A stretch of 64,000 nucleotides of DNA from Pyronema omphalodes (GCA_024516155.1 JAJJXM010000022.1:124001-188000), one strand, 5' to 3'; numbered from the stretch's first letter, positions 44,781-58,186 are shown. Notes: generated by a model from the sequence alone, not told the origin. A program made the numbers and translations.

Positions 44781-47700
44781 ACTATTGCAAGTAGCTAAGA
44801 TGCATTTTGCCGTCTTAACTGAGAGTCGGGGAAATGTTTCTGCCTAGTAATTTTCATTAATGCAAAATGGTTGTATCGCGGCGTCGCCGGAGAAATGGAG
44901 GAGGGAATGACCAGGATGATGCATACTCATTAATGTTATGGAAATGTTTTTCCTGATGGCTTATTTTGCTAGCCGATAATTGCCACACCAGTGTTTTCTT
45001 TCTCTTATTGTATATATTAGGGCTTTTAATTTCTCTCTGTTGATACGATATTGTGTAGAACGAAGCGCAATAGTCGTTTTTTCTTTTGTTGTAATTTCAG
45101 AGCGATTGGAATTATCGATATTAAAAACGGTGTTATTGAATTCCTTACAATTTATTGGCCTCTGGAAAAGCGTCACAGTCAGCTCTTATCACAATCTGAA
45201 ACTTATCTACTAATATCCACTCGTGACGTACGCAACCAGAGTGTCCTCGCGTGGTCTGCCGGCCCAGCTTTCGATTATGGATTTAAATCTCGATCATCGA
45301 TCTAAAACATTACCGGACCACGGGTAGCAATCGGGGTTTTGAAGCTAACATGTCGTCAATCCCCAAACTGTCCTCCCTGCAGATTTTGAACACAATATAT
45401 GCAGCAATTTATCTCCCTCGCTTTCCTAATCTGCAGCTCGGTTATCTCTGCGGCGAGTGCTTAGATGGAACGTGAAACATTTGCACCCGAGCTGACTCGA
45501 GTGATGACTTGGAGGCTTCAACCTTTGCGGAAATTATTGCAAGATGGCAAATATAGCATCTGAATAGGATCTTTTAAAGGATGACGAATCTTATGTCCTA
45601 GCATCTATGAATGAGTTTCCATTATTAAATTCTGATATTGACTGACCTTCGTATCGAAGTTCTAGATCCCGTCTTGGCGGTCCTCGGCGGTCAAATGAAA
45701 TAGTGCCGTCAGACTGCAGAGTAATGGCAGCTTATAGACATAACCTGATAAACTCCCGATAATTATCACAAATATTTAAAATAATATCATGTAGAATGAT
45801 AAACCCATGTATGAGGATGCTATGTGCAAATTTGATTAGTCAAAATTCAATCTTAGTGCAGTAACGCAACTCACCATTTGTCACTCAGGTCTGTTATCAT
45901 CATTAACTGGCCTGTGTTGTTCACTATGTCAGCCGGCCCTAATTTGAGCAAACGGCTTATAAACCATCGGGGTAATGATTTGAATGATCTCCGTTCTCAT
46001 AGGCAGACCATGAAGCGCTTATGATTTCATCGTTCCATACATCCGACTCGACGCGTGCGTACTCAAAAGCATGCCGTAAAAGTGGTGGCCCGTAATCGAC
46101 AGCATCGTAATATTTTTACCGATTTGTTAGCAATTATCTTCTGTGAGTCGCTTATTTGCGATTGCATGTTAATAGGCTGCATCTCTGATGTAACACGACG
46201 GATTTGCCACACTTCGGATTACACATCCGATAGGAGTCCAGGGAGGACCTGCTTTGGACCCTTCCTCCACACTTTGTACTTCCTGGTATCCATTTAACTC
46301 TTCCACGGAGCTACCTATGCTTGCCTCGTGGTCGACTCGAATGATACCTTCTATTAACTGGCCGCGCTGATACCCTAGCTTGTAGTCCATGCATAACCTC
46401 CTGTCGATGTATCTTGGAATGAAATACCACAACAGATCATGAATTGAAACCTTACCGGGTTTACAACAGGCACCCTGGACACAAACGGTGGATCCTTGAT
46501 TTCTTCAACCTCGCTGGCGAAAATGCTCACAACCCCTTGATAAGTTCGCTGATTGGTCTGAGTAACATCCAGACCCTGAAGATCGTATGAATCCATCTTT
46601 CCAGCCCTATGTACGGCATTATTAGCATCGGGCAATTTCCACCTTTTTAAGCGATGGAAAACAGGTTACTGCAATGTTGGTTGTTCATGGATCGATCCTG
46701 AGATGCTATAAGGTTAGGGACGTGGATGGGACGTGGATTTGGAATTTACCTTTCCTTTGCGATATGGTAGTCAATACGCGTAATACCAAAACCATCCAGG
46801 AGCTACGTGTAAAGTAGCAGCATAATGAGGTTGCAAAAAAGGTCGCCGACCTGATTCAGAGCCATCGTTCCGTAGCAGAACCTTCCGAACGAATGCGGAT
46901 ATTTTAAGGTTATTGTCAAAGTCAATAACGCCGCTTTAACATTAACCACGGGAAATCGAATGATGCTGGCGGTGAAAATACTCAATTGTGAGAGTTTGGA
47001 TATCTTTTTGACCGGAAAGAATGGAACTGTAACTGTTAAATTAAGTGTGAATATTATATCAATGACGTATATGAAGATTCTGAATTAACCAATTGGGAAA
47101 TAATTTGACAGTGGCCGCATTCCACGCGTGTACAGCGTGTACAGGGTGGCCGGAGGCGGTCGGTGGGGGCGGAGGCGGGTAGCGGGGTAGCACTTACCCC
47201 GGATTTACCCCAGAATCCACGTGCAAATAACCACAGACCATGGGCTTGACCACTGCACTTTCGTTTGTCTTGTCCTTCACCTGTGTGGATCTGATCCTCT
47301 ACGAAATTTCGATAAAGGTGTTTTCAACAGGGGCCAGGGAATCCATCCCAGTGTAGCGAGGATTTTGAGGTTACCACCGTTACCCTTTAGCTCGGCGGTG
47401 GGTGGGACGAAAAGCTTTTTGTTGCAGAAGGTTTCCCGTGGGCGATGTCAAACTTTATTTAGTACCACTTCTGCCATAGAAAACCACCGGTAAACCTGGT
47501 ATTTTCGGGAATCATACGAAGATAACCTTTTACTCAAACTTCATTTGCTATTTACAATTTCCCTTCCTCTTCTCGGTCGTTATTCCGGTGCTTCAGAGTA
47601 ACCGAATCGGCTCATTTATCGAGATAAGTACGTAAAACATTGGCCACGAGCAGGACGGCGGGTGCTGTACGTTTCAACTTTAGGGCTTTAGAACGTAACC

Positions 47701-49868
47701 TAGTCGTTACGATATTCATCACCAATCACGGAAACACATAACCACATTTCAACAACCTCGAGAAGTTCCTTCAAGCTACCCCCACAGAGATATTCTGATC
47801 ATTGCTTCGCTCAAATGGCAGTAGGCTGTGCAACCAAAGAGGGAAAGCAATGGAGTCGTACACGGCAAACATGCCTTTGTCAGTCGTACACATCTGAATA
47901 GGATCGTGGTTCCGTGTTCCATCAGCTGTCGGTAGTCGGCATATGACGATCCCATTGTCAAAATTGTACAGGGCCTTGAGACATATGGTTGCATACATAA
48001 AACCACGACAGCTGAATGCAGTTATGTGAATGAGGGTTCACGGCTTGTTCTGAAAATGTTGTGTCCTCCATTTTGCCCAAGCGACACATAGTGCTGACTA
48101 TTATTATCGTTCAGTCAAGTCTAGCGGGTCTTTAATATGCTTGATCGAAGATTAAGATATAACTCCTATCACTAAACCACCAAACTACTGTTGAACGCTA
48201 CGTTTCCAGGATTCGGTTGGAGAGCAGGATGCACTTAAATCACCCGTCCTTTGAAGCTGACATCTAGAACGCCAGCCGATGCTTCAAAAAGTAGCCGTTT
48301 AGTACGATTCGAACCAAAGTGATCCGCCAGAGCTCGCGTATACTTCAACCGAGTATGCGGGCAATCGATATTACCATATCATTGCATCTCGGCAATTAAA
48401 GATGCACAAAACAAGTGACGTTATGTGCAAAATTGATGCTCAAAATCTTCCCTTTTCATAATGTTCCGATGAATATGCAAAATTTGCCGATACAGATATC
48501 TGCACGACTGTGGATAGGGCCAGTAACTACTACATTGGGCAGAAAAGGCTGGTTATGCACAGCTTATTCGCCGCCAAAGGCGTTAAGGCGCTACACATCG
48601 CTTTCGGGCCACATTTGCAACTTTAAAGAGATGACACAGAGGAAAAACAATAATTTTCCTTCTGAACGTGTTCTCTTAGTCTAATCACGGGGTCTTGTAA
48701 AACTCCGGCAATGAGAAATTTTGAGTACAAATAAGTAACTATCCGCCTATCACCAGCTGCTTCCGGCTAGTTGAGCATGCTTTGTTCATTTATGTAGACG
48801 AAGATACTACGAAGCGTTTTCCACAATATCATTACATAGTTAAATTCCAGTGGAGAATTTGTTGAGGCGTGCTATATCACGTTTTGACACTTTATTCTGT
48901 AAAAAGAAGGGGTGTCCCTACGAGTGTGCGGTTGGCTATGAAGTAAGGGAGTGTCACACATCAAAACAATTACTTCTCTGGTATCACAACAGAACATTAG
49001 ACATGCCGCTATAAGAGTTTTTCTTGAAAGTGGAAGCCAAGTGCATCAAGATTGACCAACGGTTTACCAAAAACTTGCTGATGATAGTAGGTAATATGAC
49101 TCACAACTTGCAAGCAATTATAATTTATTGGTGTCCAAAGACATCTCCAATCATCACACCACAATGATTTTTCAATCAATGTTTACCTTTACTTAGCAGA
49201 ACATCTTTCCCCACTAATCATGTAGCACATTATTCTTACAATGCATAATGGAAACCCTGCATGTCACCATAGTGAAGTCGAGATACACATCGACCCAACC
49301 AGCACATCCCAACTGTCCAAAACGTTTTCACTTTTCTTTGCACTATCTCGCCATAAGAGCCTTATAAGGAAATAGCGGTTCAAAGCCGCATCAAAAGTAA
49401 ACTGATATGGTTCTCCTTGCATGAAGTTTCAGTGGTGATGAATACAGAAGAATATTCGTACCCCGCATTACAGTTTCAAGTCAGTCATACTTGAAATATA
49501 CAATGGTAAACTACCGTGGAAGACAGGTATAAAATCCTCAACCTTCCTCGAGTAAATTGAAATTCAGCAGCAAATCAATCATCTCAATTTTTCAAGGACA
49601 TCTCGGGTCAGTATCCAACCTCCAGGGGCTCGAGTTGGTCTATTAATTTTCACCTCATCTCACTCCATATCACAATCTCCTCAAGCCATACCCGTCCCCT
49701 GACTTTGCTTCTCTCGCCTCCAAAATCCAAAGATAATCTCACGACTTGTCCACCTAATTCAACCAACCCACGAGCTTCCTCTACCCCTTCCCCAAAGCCC
49801 AGAATCTGATCTAGAGTAAACCTCTCCTCTCTTCATCTCTGCCATCTGTCAACTCACACCACATCACC
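44781..49868. other. 5-kb gene-poor region
   Basis: Longest stretch without a confident gene. It holds a disrupted coding-like stretch at 46169-46596 (listed separately) and minus frames at 47771-48006 without recognised domains. A TATA-like TATAAAAT at 49529-49536 lies about 340 bp before the secreted-protein gene. Confidence 0.4.
46169..46596 (-). pseudogene. disrupted coding-like stretch
   Basis: From an ATG at 46596 the minus strand reads MDSYDLQGLDVTQTNQRTYQ and continues acidic to VVNP. It then either hits a GTAAGG donor or needs a phase change to continue in the clean frame that follows (CMDYKLGYQRGQLIEGIIRV, ending at 46169). Standard splicing at the visible sites does not join the two frames, so a frameshifted relic is the simplest reading. 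Family unknown. Confidence 0.28.
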
Positions 49869-50849
49869 ATGCACATTACCCCTCTCCTCAGCCTTATCCT
49901 TCTCTCACATCCCTCTCTATCCACCCCCATCTCCAAGGCTCCCCAGGATACCGAAGTATTCCCCAACGGCGCCTACATCCAGCAAACCGAATTCGGAGAA
50001 ATCCTCACTCTTCCAGCAAACTACGATTTCTCCCAACCACACTTCAACACAACACTCCTAACAGAACTCCGAAAGCGAGGAGAAGCTATTCCACCTCTTA
50101 AAGGTGTTCGACCTCCTAGGGATTATAACCGGGATATTGTACCGAAATTCCAGAATGATGGGTTAATGGGGGTGGTTGATGATGTTCTTGGAGGTGACTT
50201 TCGGGAATCTGATGTGGTTGATTTGCAACATGATGGGGAATTAATCACTAGAGGTGCAGAAGCTCAGACTGAAGCTATCGGCCAAGTAGCTAGTATTCTA
50301 GGAGACCTGATAGTTCCAACTACAAAAGTCCTCCCGCGGTCAGCCTTGAATATCCCCATCCCCCTCCCCCAATCCTCATCTCCATCCCCCCATCCCCACC
50401 GCCGCGATTTCCCCACGCGACTTCCCCGCGGGGAGATCCACTGCGAGACGTCCTCCGGCTCACCCGAGAGCATCGACCTAATAATAATCTCCGAGCGTAT
50501 TTCTCAATACCCCGATCCACAATGGTGTTGTTCAGGACCTGGACGATGTCAAGAACTTGAAGCCTCCGGGAGTGCAAAAGTCGGGATCTGTAATAGTAAG
50601 GGAGAAAATCATTGTTTTCATTGTAAACCGGTTGCGGATGCGGTTTATGTCATGCAGGAGAAGTGTAGAAGGGATTTTCCGGATGCGCAGACGGGGAGAA
50701 AGAGTAATAGAGCGGGGGGCTATGTTAGGTGAGTACTTACTGTTGATTGATTGATTGAAGATAATGATATATACATGGAGAATAAAGGCTAATGGTTGTG
50801 CTGAAATAGGTTTGGGAGGTATTTTGATGTTTCGATTTATCATTCTTGA
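49869..50849 (+). CDS. secreted protein with C-terminal Cys domain, 299 aa
   Basis: Exons 49869-50728 and 50810-50849, phase 2, with an 81-nt intron (GTGAGT...GAAATAG). Clear signal peptide: MHITPLLSLILLSHPSLS, cleavage probably near TPIS. A pro-region-like polar part without Cys follows (residues about 20-190), then a Pro/Ser/His-rich link. The Cys-containing C-terminal domain starts at HCETSSGSPES and includes PQWCCSGPGRC, KVGICNSKG, HCFHC and EKCRRDF. It ends in RAGGYVRFGRYFDVSIYHS. The ending C..V...V..I...C.....GGYV.......IYHS recalls a widespread family of small fungal secreted proteins, from memory only. Six or more Cys suggest disulfides. Extracellular role unknown; an effector or cell-wall role is inference. 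Confidence 0.78.
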
Positions 50850-51722
50850 AGCTGGATTAGGAACGATGGGAAATGTGTATATGATGCAGAAGGAGCTGGA
50901 ATGGAGCTGTTTGCTTGATGAAGTAATGTCTTTATATGGTTAACGTTTAGGTTCGGATGATATATTGGGTTGGGTTTAATGACACTTATGGATATCTTAC
51001 ATAAACTTAATCTACAGTAGATCTTGACTGGATCGTTACATGTCGCTAATAAAGCCATTTTTCATGCATGTCAATTTGTTACATCTTGTTTAACTCCTTT
51101 ATGGCCAATGATGAAACCGTGCCTTCAATTATCCCAACCAAGGTAAAGCCTCAAATCATCCTCGCAGCCACTCCATGAACTATCTTTAATCATTTCCTCA
51201 ATATCCATTGAAATACTAGGCCTGAATAATTAATCGTAACACAGATATTTATCCGTCGGCATATGTACACATGAAGTTTAAACTACCGGGCGGCTCCTCG
51301 GACCGGCACCGACCCGAGGCCTCAGACCGCGGTAGACTGTAGTAAATGTCTCGGATATACCGACATGCTCTGGTTTTTAAGGCTATATTCTTGCCCAATC
51401 CGGGGTATGAAAATTCCGTATGACTTGTAGCCTTGTCTTGCCTCGAAGCTACGAATATTACTACTGAGCACAAGCAGTGATTGCTGTTTTTTTGTATGTA
51501 CATAAAATTCGTAGCTACTTATTCGAATCGTAAAGGACGTAAAATACATTAAACATTCCCACCAGAACTCCAGCCGTTTCCAGAACCTGTTAAAAAAACA
51601 CCGGCCAACTAGCCAGTAAACCAACCAAACAAAAGCAATCCAAATCCCAATCACAATCACAATTCATGATATACATAAGTATTAGGTAATCTTTGGGGCA
51701 TAACACTGGTTAAGCCCCACTC
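50850..51722. other. intergenic, convergent gap
   Basis: About 870 bp between convergent genes. Minus frames here have no domain. Nothing recognised. Confidence 0.4.
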
Positions 51723-54458
51723 CTAAACCTGAAATAACCAATCATCCTGTTCCTCCTGTTCCAAGCCAGTAACCCAACTCTGACCACCGGCCGCCCCTGC
51801 CGTACCTGCCGCACTTCCCTCCCTGCCTACTGGAATTCCTGCCGGAACTCTCGGAAAATTAAACCAAGCAAAAACATCCACCCAATCTCCTTCAAGTGGA
51901 GGTTCATGTTGATTTCCCGGTACCTGAGTTCCTGCTACCTGGTTTTGATTCCCATCTACCTGATTTTGATTCCCATCACCGATACTCTCCTGTCCCCCCT
52001 CCGTGTCTATACCTCTCGTTTCCATTGCCCTTAAATCCGGTTGTCTATGAATCATAACATCCACACTCCAAGCGGTCATCCTCATATCCCCCAAAATCTG
52101 CATAGTTCTACAATCCCCATCACTTCTTACCAGCTCATCTATAACTCTTTCAACAATCCTACAATATCTTGCAGCAGTTTCCCAGATCTTTCCACCGGTT
52201 CTTAGGGCTTCTAGGAATAGTGATATATCCGGGATTGAAGGGGAGGATGTGGTTGAGGCGTGGACTAGTATCAAGCGTGCAGCTACCCAGACGGTGAAGG
52301 AGAATGTTGGGCCCAGAAGGGGGATTAAGGAATGGGAAAGTGATAGACGGGTTATGAATGTTATGTTTTCTACGGCGCTGAGACACCGTTGAGAGGCGCT
52401 GTAGGAGGAGCGGAAGAAGGAGTTGGTGGTGGTTGGGTAAGCCGCTACGGAGTGGAGTCGGATTATTGCGCTGGAATTGGTGTTAGCGAGGTCATAAGGG
52501 AAAGCAAAACTTCGTCAAGCCCCTTCCTTTCATTCAACGAAAAAACGAAATGGACTTCGAGCGACTTACGTATTGTAGTAAGCATGGAGCATTACCCAGC
52601 TGACATCGACTGGTGCTCCACCTAATGCCCGTGTCAAGTTTCCATAGGACATTGGCAAAGAGTATTTCCAGTTTGTAAGGGCTTTGTCTAAAGTTCGATA
52701 CTTTAGTTGCCATGCTTCGACTTCAGCGGGGATGTTGATGTCGATTGTTTCGCGAAGGAAACGATGGATACGGCCAAGGATACCGATGATTTCAATTTGA
52801 TAGGAAAACGAAGAGAGGGATTCGACATTATTGATAGTTGCGTTAGCATTTTCAGCGGCCCGTGGTAATTTTGATGGTTTCGAGTTTGGTGGTATGAACC
52901 ATCTTGTACTGGTATACTGATTTCTATCCCAGAGAGAGTCTCGACATGGTAGTTGTCTTTCGATTTCGCATTCATCCAAGGTTAAGTCTAGGCTAGTGCC
53001 AAGGGATGTGATAACATCTAAAAGATAAATCATCCAGAATAGTCGACGTCTTCCTTCCTCTTCTATCCAATCTACACTTTCCGGTAAATTTCTGACTCCC
53101 ATTGTGGAGATCTGTGGGGTTGTTGTCTCCCTTGTAGGCTCTGATGCGAGACCGAGATGCAGTGCCATTCGTGTTGTCATGGCTAATAACCCCCACCCAT
53201 TGGGACCATTTGTGCTGCCCTATCCATGTGGTCAGTTTCTCTATTCCGGTTACCGGATTCTCCGGTCTTGGGCTCAGACTTGGACTGAGGCGGATCATGA
53301 TATACTTACCACAACATCCAGGACGATAATCACAATCGCCCTTAGCGACTCGACACAAGGTTTTTCAAGCGCAAACATGATTACCTTCCGTTTAGCGACT
53401 TCCCGGAAATGTGATTTCCAGGAATCTGAAAGACGGGAATCATTACTGAAGCGCAAAGCAGCTGCGACAATTGCATGCATCAAAATAATATCGCTTTCAC
53501 TGACGTCCACTGGCCGTCGCCGAAAAAAACTATCTAACAATGTGGCACGGTGAAGGATAGGACAGCTAGGATGTATATGCTGAAAGAAAAGATCAATTAA
53601 TGTGCACAACACATCGTCGGTAGGTAGATCGGCATCGAAAGAATGGGATGTGGAGAGATCAGCCATCTCTCGGTTCCGCTCGGGGAAGGCGATGTCCGCC
53701 GTCGAGGATGCGAAAGGTGGGGTGCTGATCTGCGCGCCGCCACTTTGTGGAGAATGATGAGACGCCGTGGAAGGCGAGGGAAACTGGGTAGCAGGCTGGG
53801 GTTGGGGCTGCGCATTGAGCTGAGTGTGAGTATGAGTTTGGTTCTGTTGCTGCTGATGATGATGATGCTGCTGTTGATGTTGAAAATGTCCTTCGAGGAG
53901 CCGAGAATGTGTCGCCAGCATAGCTTCAACCCGGTCCAGACGTTCCTCTAACTCACGCCCAATGCCGGCTCGGAGACCGGGCTTCTTCTTTTGGCGATAT
54001 ATACATTCCTGGCCTGGTTGGACAACACAAAACGTCAGATTTGACTATTGCAGGTAGTGATTACTAAACAAAAGAGAGCAGCATGGACCACATACCATTG
54101 CGACTGCACCAACCACAGCTCGGCTGAGCGCGATCGCATTTCACCTTCCTGGCTTTGCAGGTTTCGCAGCTGCCCAGGCTTCTGTCAGCCAGCTGAGCAA
54201 CCTCGTCTTCAAAATTTGTATGGTGTTCGAGGAGACCACTCACGACGAAATGCCGTCTATTCGTCTCCTTTTACGCGCTTGATCGTCTACGCCATCTTCG
54301 TGCGAATGCTTCAGTTCCTCATCAGATGCAGAATTGTCGTTACAATCATTCGTAACCGTCGATTGTCGTCGTTGATGGTGCGACTGGGTTGGAGTAGGAG
54401 GAGGTGGTAAGGCGACGGGCGATTTGATGTGAAGGTTCGGGGTCGCGGGAGACGCCAT
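51723..54458 (-). CDS. Zn2Cys6 transcription factor with fungal-specific TF domain, 800 aa
   Basis: Minus-strand exons 54458-54244, 54181-54096, 54013-53310, 53219-52570 and 52470-51723, all joined in phase by GT-AG introns of 62-100 nt. Start at the first ATG in frame (MASPATPNLHIKSPV). Residues 77-104 form a perfect zinc cluster, C-x2-C-x6-C-x6-C-x2-C-x6-C (SCETCKARKVKCDRAQPSC onward), split by intron 2. A linker and a heptad-like segment follow (GRELEERLDRVEAML), then a His/Gln run (HQQQHHHHQQQQ) and a middle homology region (HPSCPILHRATLLDSFF; RMALHLGLASEP; RRRLFWMIYLLDVITS). The C-terminal part (NTAIIRLHS...) completes a typical fungal_trans domain, and the tail is Gly/Gln/Asn-rich. Nuclear DNA-binding regulator; target unknown. 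No nearby pathway genes suggest one. Confidence 0.9.
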
Positions 54459-57400
54459 CGCGCGTGTTCTGACAAGAGCTGGACGTGAGATAGTTGGGAT
54501 GAGATTTGCTGAAGAGTTCAATAGACCGAGAACTGGATCTCCCTTTGTGGGTACAGCAGTGATATGTATCTTTTTTCTTACTCAACATGTAGTAATGATT
54601 CAGCAAGCGAATTCATATATAAACTTGTTGGGGTAAGATTGCGCTGGGGTGGTCAGAAGGGGATGAATTCATTCATCAATTCCCATGTTATTTACGCGAC
54701 CTGCTCTGCTTGTTACATACCAGGCTATGACTGCCCACCCCCCTCAGCAACACAGAAACCCCATCAAGAACCTACTCAAGTGACCCCTCTTATTTACCAG
54801 CTTTCTCCTGTTCCCAGTTCGTATTCTTTGTGAACCGATTCGCACTTGTCTCCGCTTTCATCCCATCCACAAATTCCAGCCAACCACGAGCACCGGAACG
54901 AGCCATTCCCTACCCCACAGCGACCCAACGCTAGGCGCGGAACAACCAGCGTCATCGGCTCCCCACATTTTCTTCTCCCGCCGCCTGGATGTGTTAATTT
55001 AGCCGACCTGACACCTGGGTTTTCGGATAAATCCTGCATAACTCTGCGCATGAACTGTGGAGTTCTTACTAAACGTGAACAAGTAAGGGAATAGGCATCA
55101 ATTCGATGTGTTGCCTTGTTTGAGTATCCAAGAACCAGAGACAAGAAAGGCCATCCGTGTACTGGTATGCAATAATATACACGCATCGACGACGATCAGA
55201 TCCGGAGTGCTCCGAGTTGTGGTGTTGTCATCCTAAAACTTAAGCATAATCTGATCGTAACAGAGTGATGGAAGAGAACCCATGGGAACGCATGGGAACC
55301 CATCTCCAATGCAGTAATATTCTCGACTTGATGCTTATGCCACACAAAAGCACTAGATAAGAGTGGACTCGGTTACCAGACGCCTTGTAATTGCATGTTT
55401 GTTTCTACCACAGGAGAAACCAGATCCTCTGAATCAGAACCCTTGCTACCCCGCAATTTTCTGCAAATAGGTTATTATCCTAAATCATCAGATGAAGTTT
55501 CCATCAAGTACCCGAACATTTTTCCCTGTCCTGGTTTGTTTGAGTTGTAAGACGCTGGTCCCGAGAAATTGGCATACGGAAAAACTATGTTCCAACCGAA
55601 ATTCAAGGCATACATATATAAGGCGTGCCCGTGCCGTGTTGTTGCCATGTGAAATCGTCGATGCCGAGAGAAGCCACTCTAACCACGGAATCTTTTCAGA
55701 GTATTCCGACAATATAAATTCAAGGGGATTATTTCATTGAAGATCCTCGAACCAACATGGGATACCAGCACTATGTATGATGGTTAGTATGAGGTCAATT
55801 TCGCAGGGGGACAAAAGCATTCGATTGGACAAAATTGAAAGCTTTGGACCGCGGAATTGCCGCCGTACTGTGCTCCGTTTAACCTTCACGATCGAGTTTC
55901 CCTGCTTGTAGATGAATTCTCAAATGGTGCATGTCTTTATGGTCCATCTGCTGCTGAAAACCCAGGATCATTATGACGCAGTATTCAGGATGCAGAGTTT
56001 TAGCCTCTCTTTTCTCCACATCCTCTAATATATCTATCCATGCTTTCTTTTGCATAAAACTTTCCCCAGGATTACCGTCGAATTCATCCTTCGAGCTTCC
56101 CAGACTGAGTTATATGTCTGAATGGCTTTACATCACGAGATCCATTCTGGGAAGACCGGCTGCGAGACCGGCGTGGGGGTCACCTTTCATCCCTGTGATT
56201 TGTCACCCAAAGCCGAGACCAGTTCCTCATTTGTGGAAAATGAACTTTAGCGAACGCGGTTGCCTACAGAGAGAAAGCCTTTGAGAGTTGACCTAAGAAA
56301 ATTACCGACGATATCGGACAGAGGCGAGCCGTTGGTCATATTACGATATCTGAGACGCAATAAGACTGCTGGTGTATGACTCGTAAAGGTATTGTGTCCA
56401 GGGAAATATCTTTGAACCGGTATCTCTATTGTTTGACCCCCGCTTATGGAATGAACCGAGAGTAGCCGATATCGCCCGGGTGATACTCAATGAAAGCCAT
56501 AACAGCCGTATCTAGAATGCCATCTCGATTAATGAAACCACGGCATAATCCGGCAACGTGTACTAAGCAAACTGCAATGCAAATCAGAAAGATTCTCGGG
56601 GATGACCTTCATAGTCTTCGGACCTACCCTACCGCAAGCGGCCCGTGCAAGCGATAGCCGAACTCCAATATCGGGCTGAACGGATAAACCTTGAGGGTTT
56701 CGGAGGCCATGTGGAAGGCGTTCAATATGAAACTTATTTGTATCCGAGGTATGATGAACGCCTGCGGAACGCTATGGATACTGTGAAATTTTTAGTATAT
56801 TGGGTTCGTCGTCCCGTGACGGCTGCTGTGTCCCATACGTGCCGCGGATATTCCAAAAAGCTAATATACCTGTTCTGATGAATAAGAATTACTCTAGTTC
56901 AATATGTATTAGCGAAGTGAGTAAAAGCTTGTGATAGAATGCGAGGCATTGGGTGTATTGCAGAACGTCCGTCTACGCTGACGGGCGAGTAATTGTAGGC
57001 ACAAGGCGTAGCCTCTCCTTGGTCTCAAGACATCTTATCTCGCGTGCTATGATTCATGGAGTCTATACTGTGAGGGATCGATATTGTGTACTCCGGCACG
57101 GTGTAGTATCTCTCCGAACGACGCTGGTAACATCCGATGAGCTGCGTGGGGGTGCTATGAATCCTTCAGTGAATATATTTTGGGGGTTAAAAAGGTATAC
57201 TCCGGTTATAACTATGATAACGATCGTTTCAGACGGCATCGGCAGCGTTCGAAAAGGTTCTCCGGATGACGCTGGCGATAGAGTTCGATAAGCTGGGGGG
57301 AAAATACTGAAAACTTCCGGTGAATTCATCATTGCAAGGAAAGCCTGAAAGACGATGAAGTATAACTGGTGGTAGAGAGAGGATGGAATAAGCCTAATGG

Positions 57401-57817
57401 GTGGAGGGAGAGAAAATCTCGTCAAAACATGATGGAGGAAGACATGGAAGTAACACGAAAAGACGGGGAGAAAAGCAAGCTCGACCTACAACCTCAAACT
57501 GCACAGCTATATTAAATATTGTAGATTAAAGACAAATTTATACAAAATTTAGATGCTTATAAAACTATTCAATTCCATTGACTATAACACCTGCCATCCG
57601 CCCACTCCACTCTTGTCCACTCGGTGCGTACCATACGACTTATCGAAGTCTGGTAACCGTTGATGTCCAGGAGTACATGCCTAAGTCCCGTGTAATTTTC
57701 TTCTGCCATACAAAGCTTTCCGGAGCGCTAGCTATAACATGTGGACCTTCGGGGTGAAGAAACTGGAGGAAACATTATTGAAAGGAGTCTAATTTTTGAT
57801 ACTATTACCTTCATCAA
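54459..57817. other. 3.4-kb intergenic region
   Basis: The proximal part is the transcription-factor promoter. Short frames at 55973-56284 and 56645-56878 (plus) look partly coding but lack domains and proper exon context. No RNA gene seen before the tRNAs. Confidence 0.4.
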
Positions 57818-57889
57818 AGCAACATGGCGCAGCGGAAGCGCGCCGGGCTCATAACCCGGAGGTCCCTCGATCGAAACGAGGTGTTGCTA
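57818..57889 (+). tRNA. initiator tRNA-Met (CAT)
   Basis: 72 nt with a full cloverleaf. Acceptor AGCAACA pairs with TGTTGCT and the discriminator is A. The anticodon loop gggctcataaccc has CAT at 57850-57852 between GGG/CCC pairs. The T loop has the initiator-type gatcgaaac in place of TTC. A U-rich terminator (T6) follows at about 57901-57910. No intron. The A1 start and GC-rich anticodon stem fit eukaryotic initiator tRNA. Confidence 0.92.
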
Positions 57890-58106
57890 ATTATTTCCAT
57901 TATTTTTTGCTTTTACAGTTTTTGTCCTGGTCGTACACACGATGAACAACTTCATCTCGCACCATAACCAGTCCTCCTTGAAACTCTTTCGTAGTCATAT
58001 TTTTTTTGTTCTGGAAAATCCTTATTCCCACAGGATCTGCAGACAACACGGAAACAAAAAATATAAATCAGCCTGAAAAAAAGACAATCCACCGGGTGAC
58101 AAAACA

Positions 58107-58186
58107 TGATTCAGCCGGGATTCGAACCCGGGTCGAGCGCAGAATGCTAATGGCAAGCGCTCATGATACCCCTACACTACTAAATC
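58107..58186 (-). tRNA. tRNA-Gly (GCC) with a short intron
   Basis: 80 nt on the minus strand. Acceptor GATTTAG pairs with CTGAATC (one G-T pair), discriminator A. The T arm CCGGG/TTCGAAT/CCCGG is perfect. The anticodon stem AGCGC/GCGCT encloses TT-GCC-A with GCC at 58152-58154 and about nine extra bases (TTAGCATTC) after position 37, the standard site of nuclear tRNA introns. The D stem is weak, with one mismatch. A short T4 follows downstream. Lies 218 bp from the initiator tRNA on the opposite strand. Confidence 0.85.

Noticed and set aside
53597..53951. Frames antisense or out of frame within the transcription-factor exon
   Set aside because: They are shadows of the His/Gln- and Pro-rich coding sequence of exon 3.
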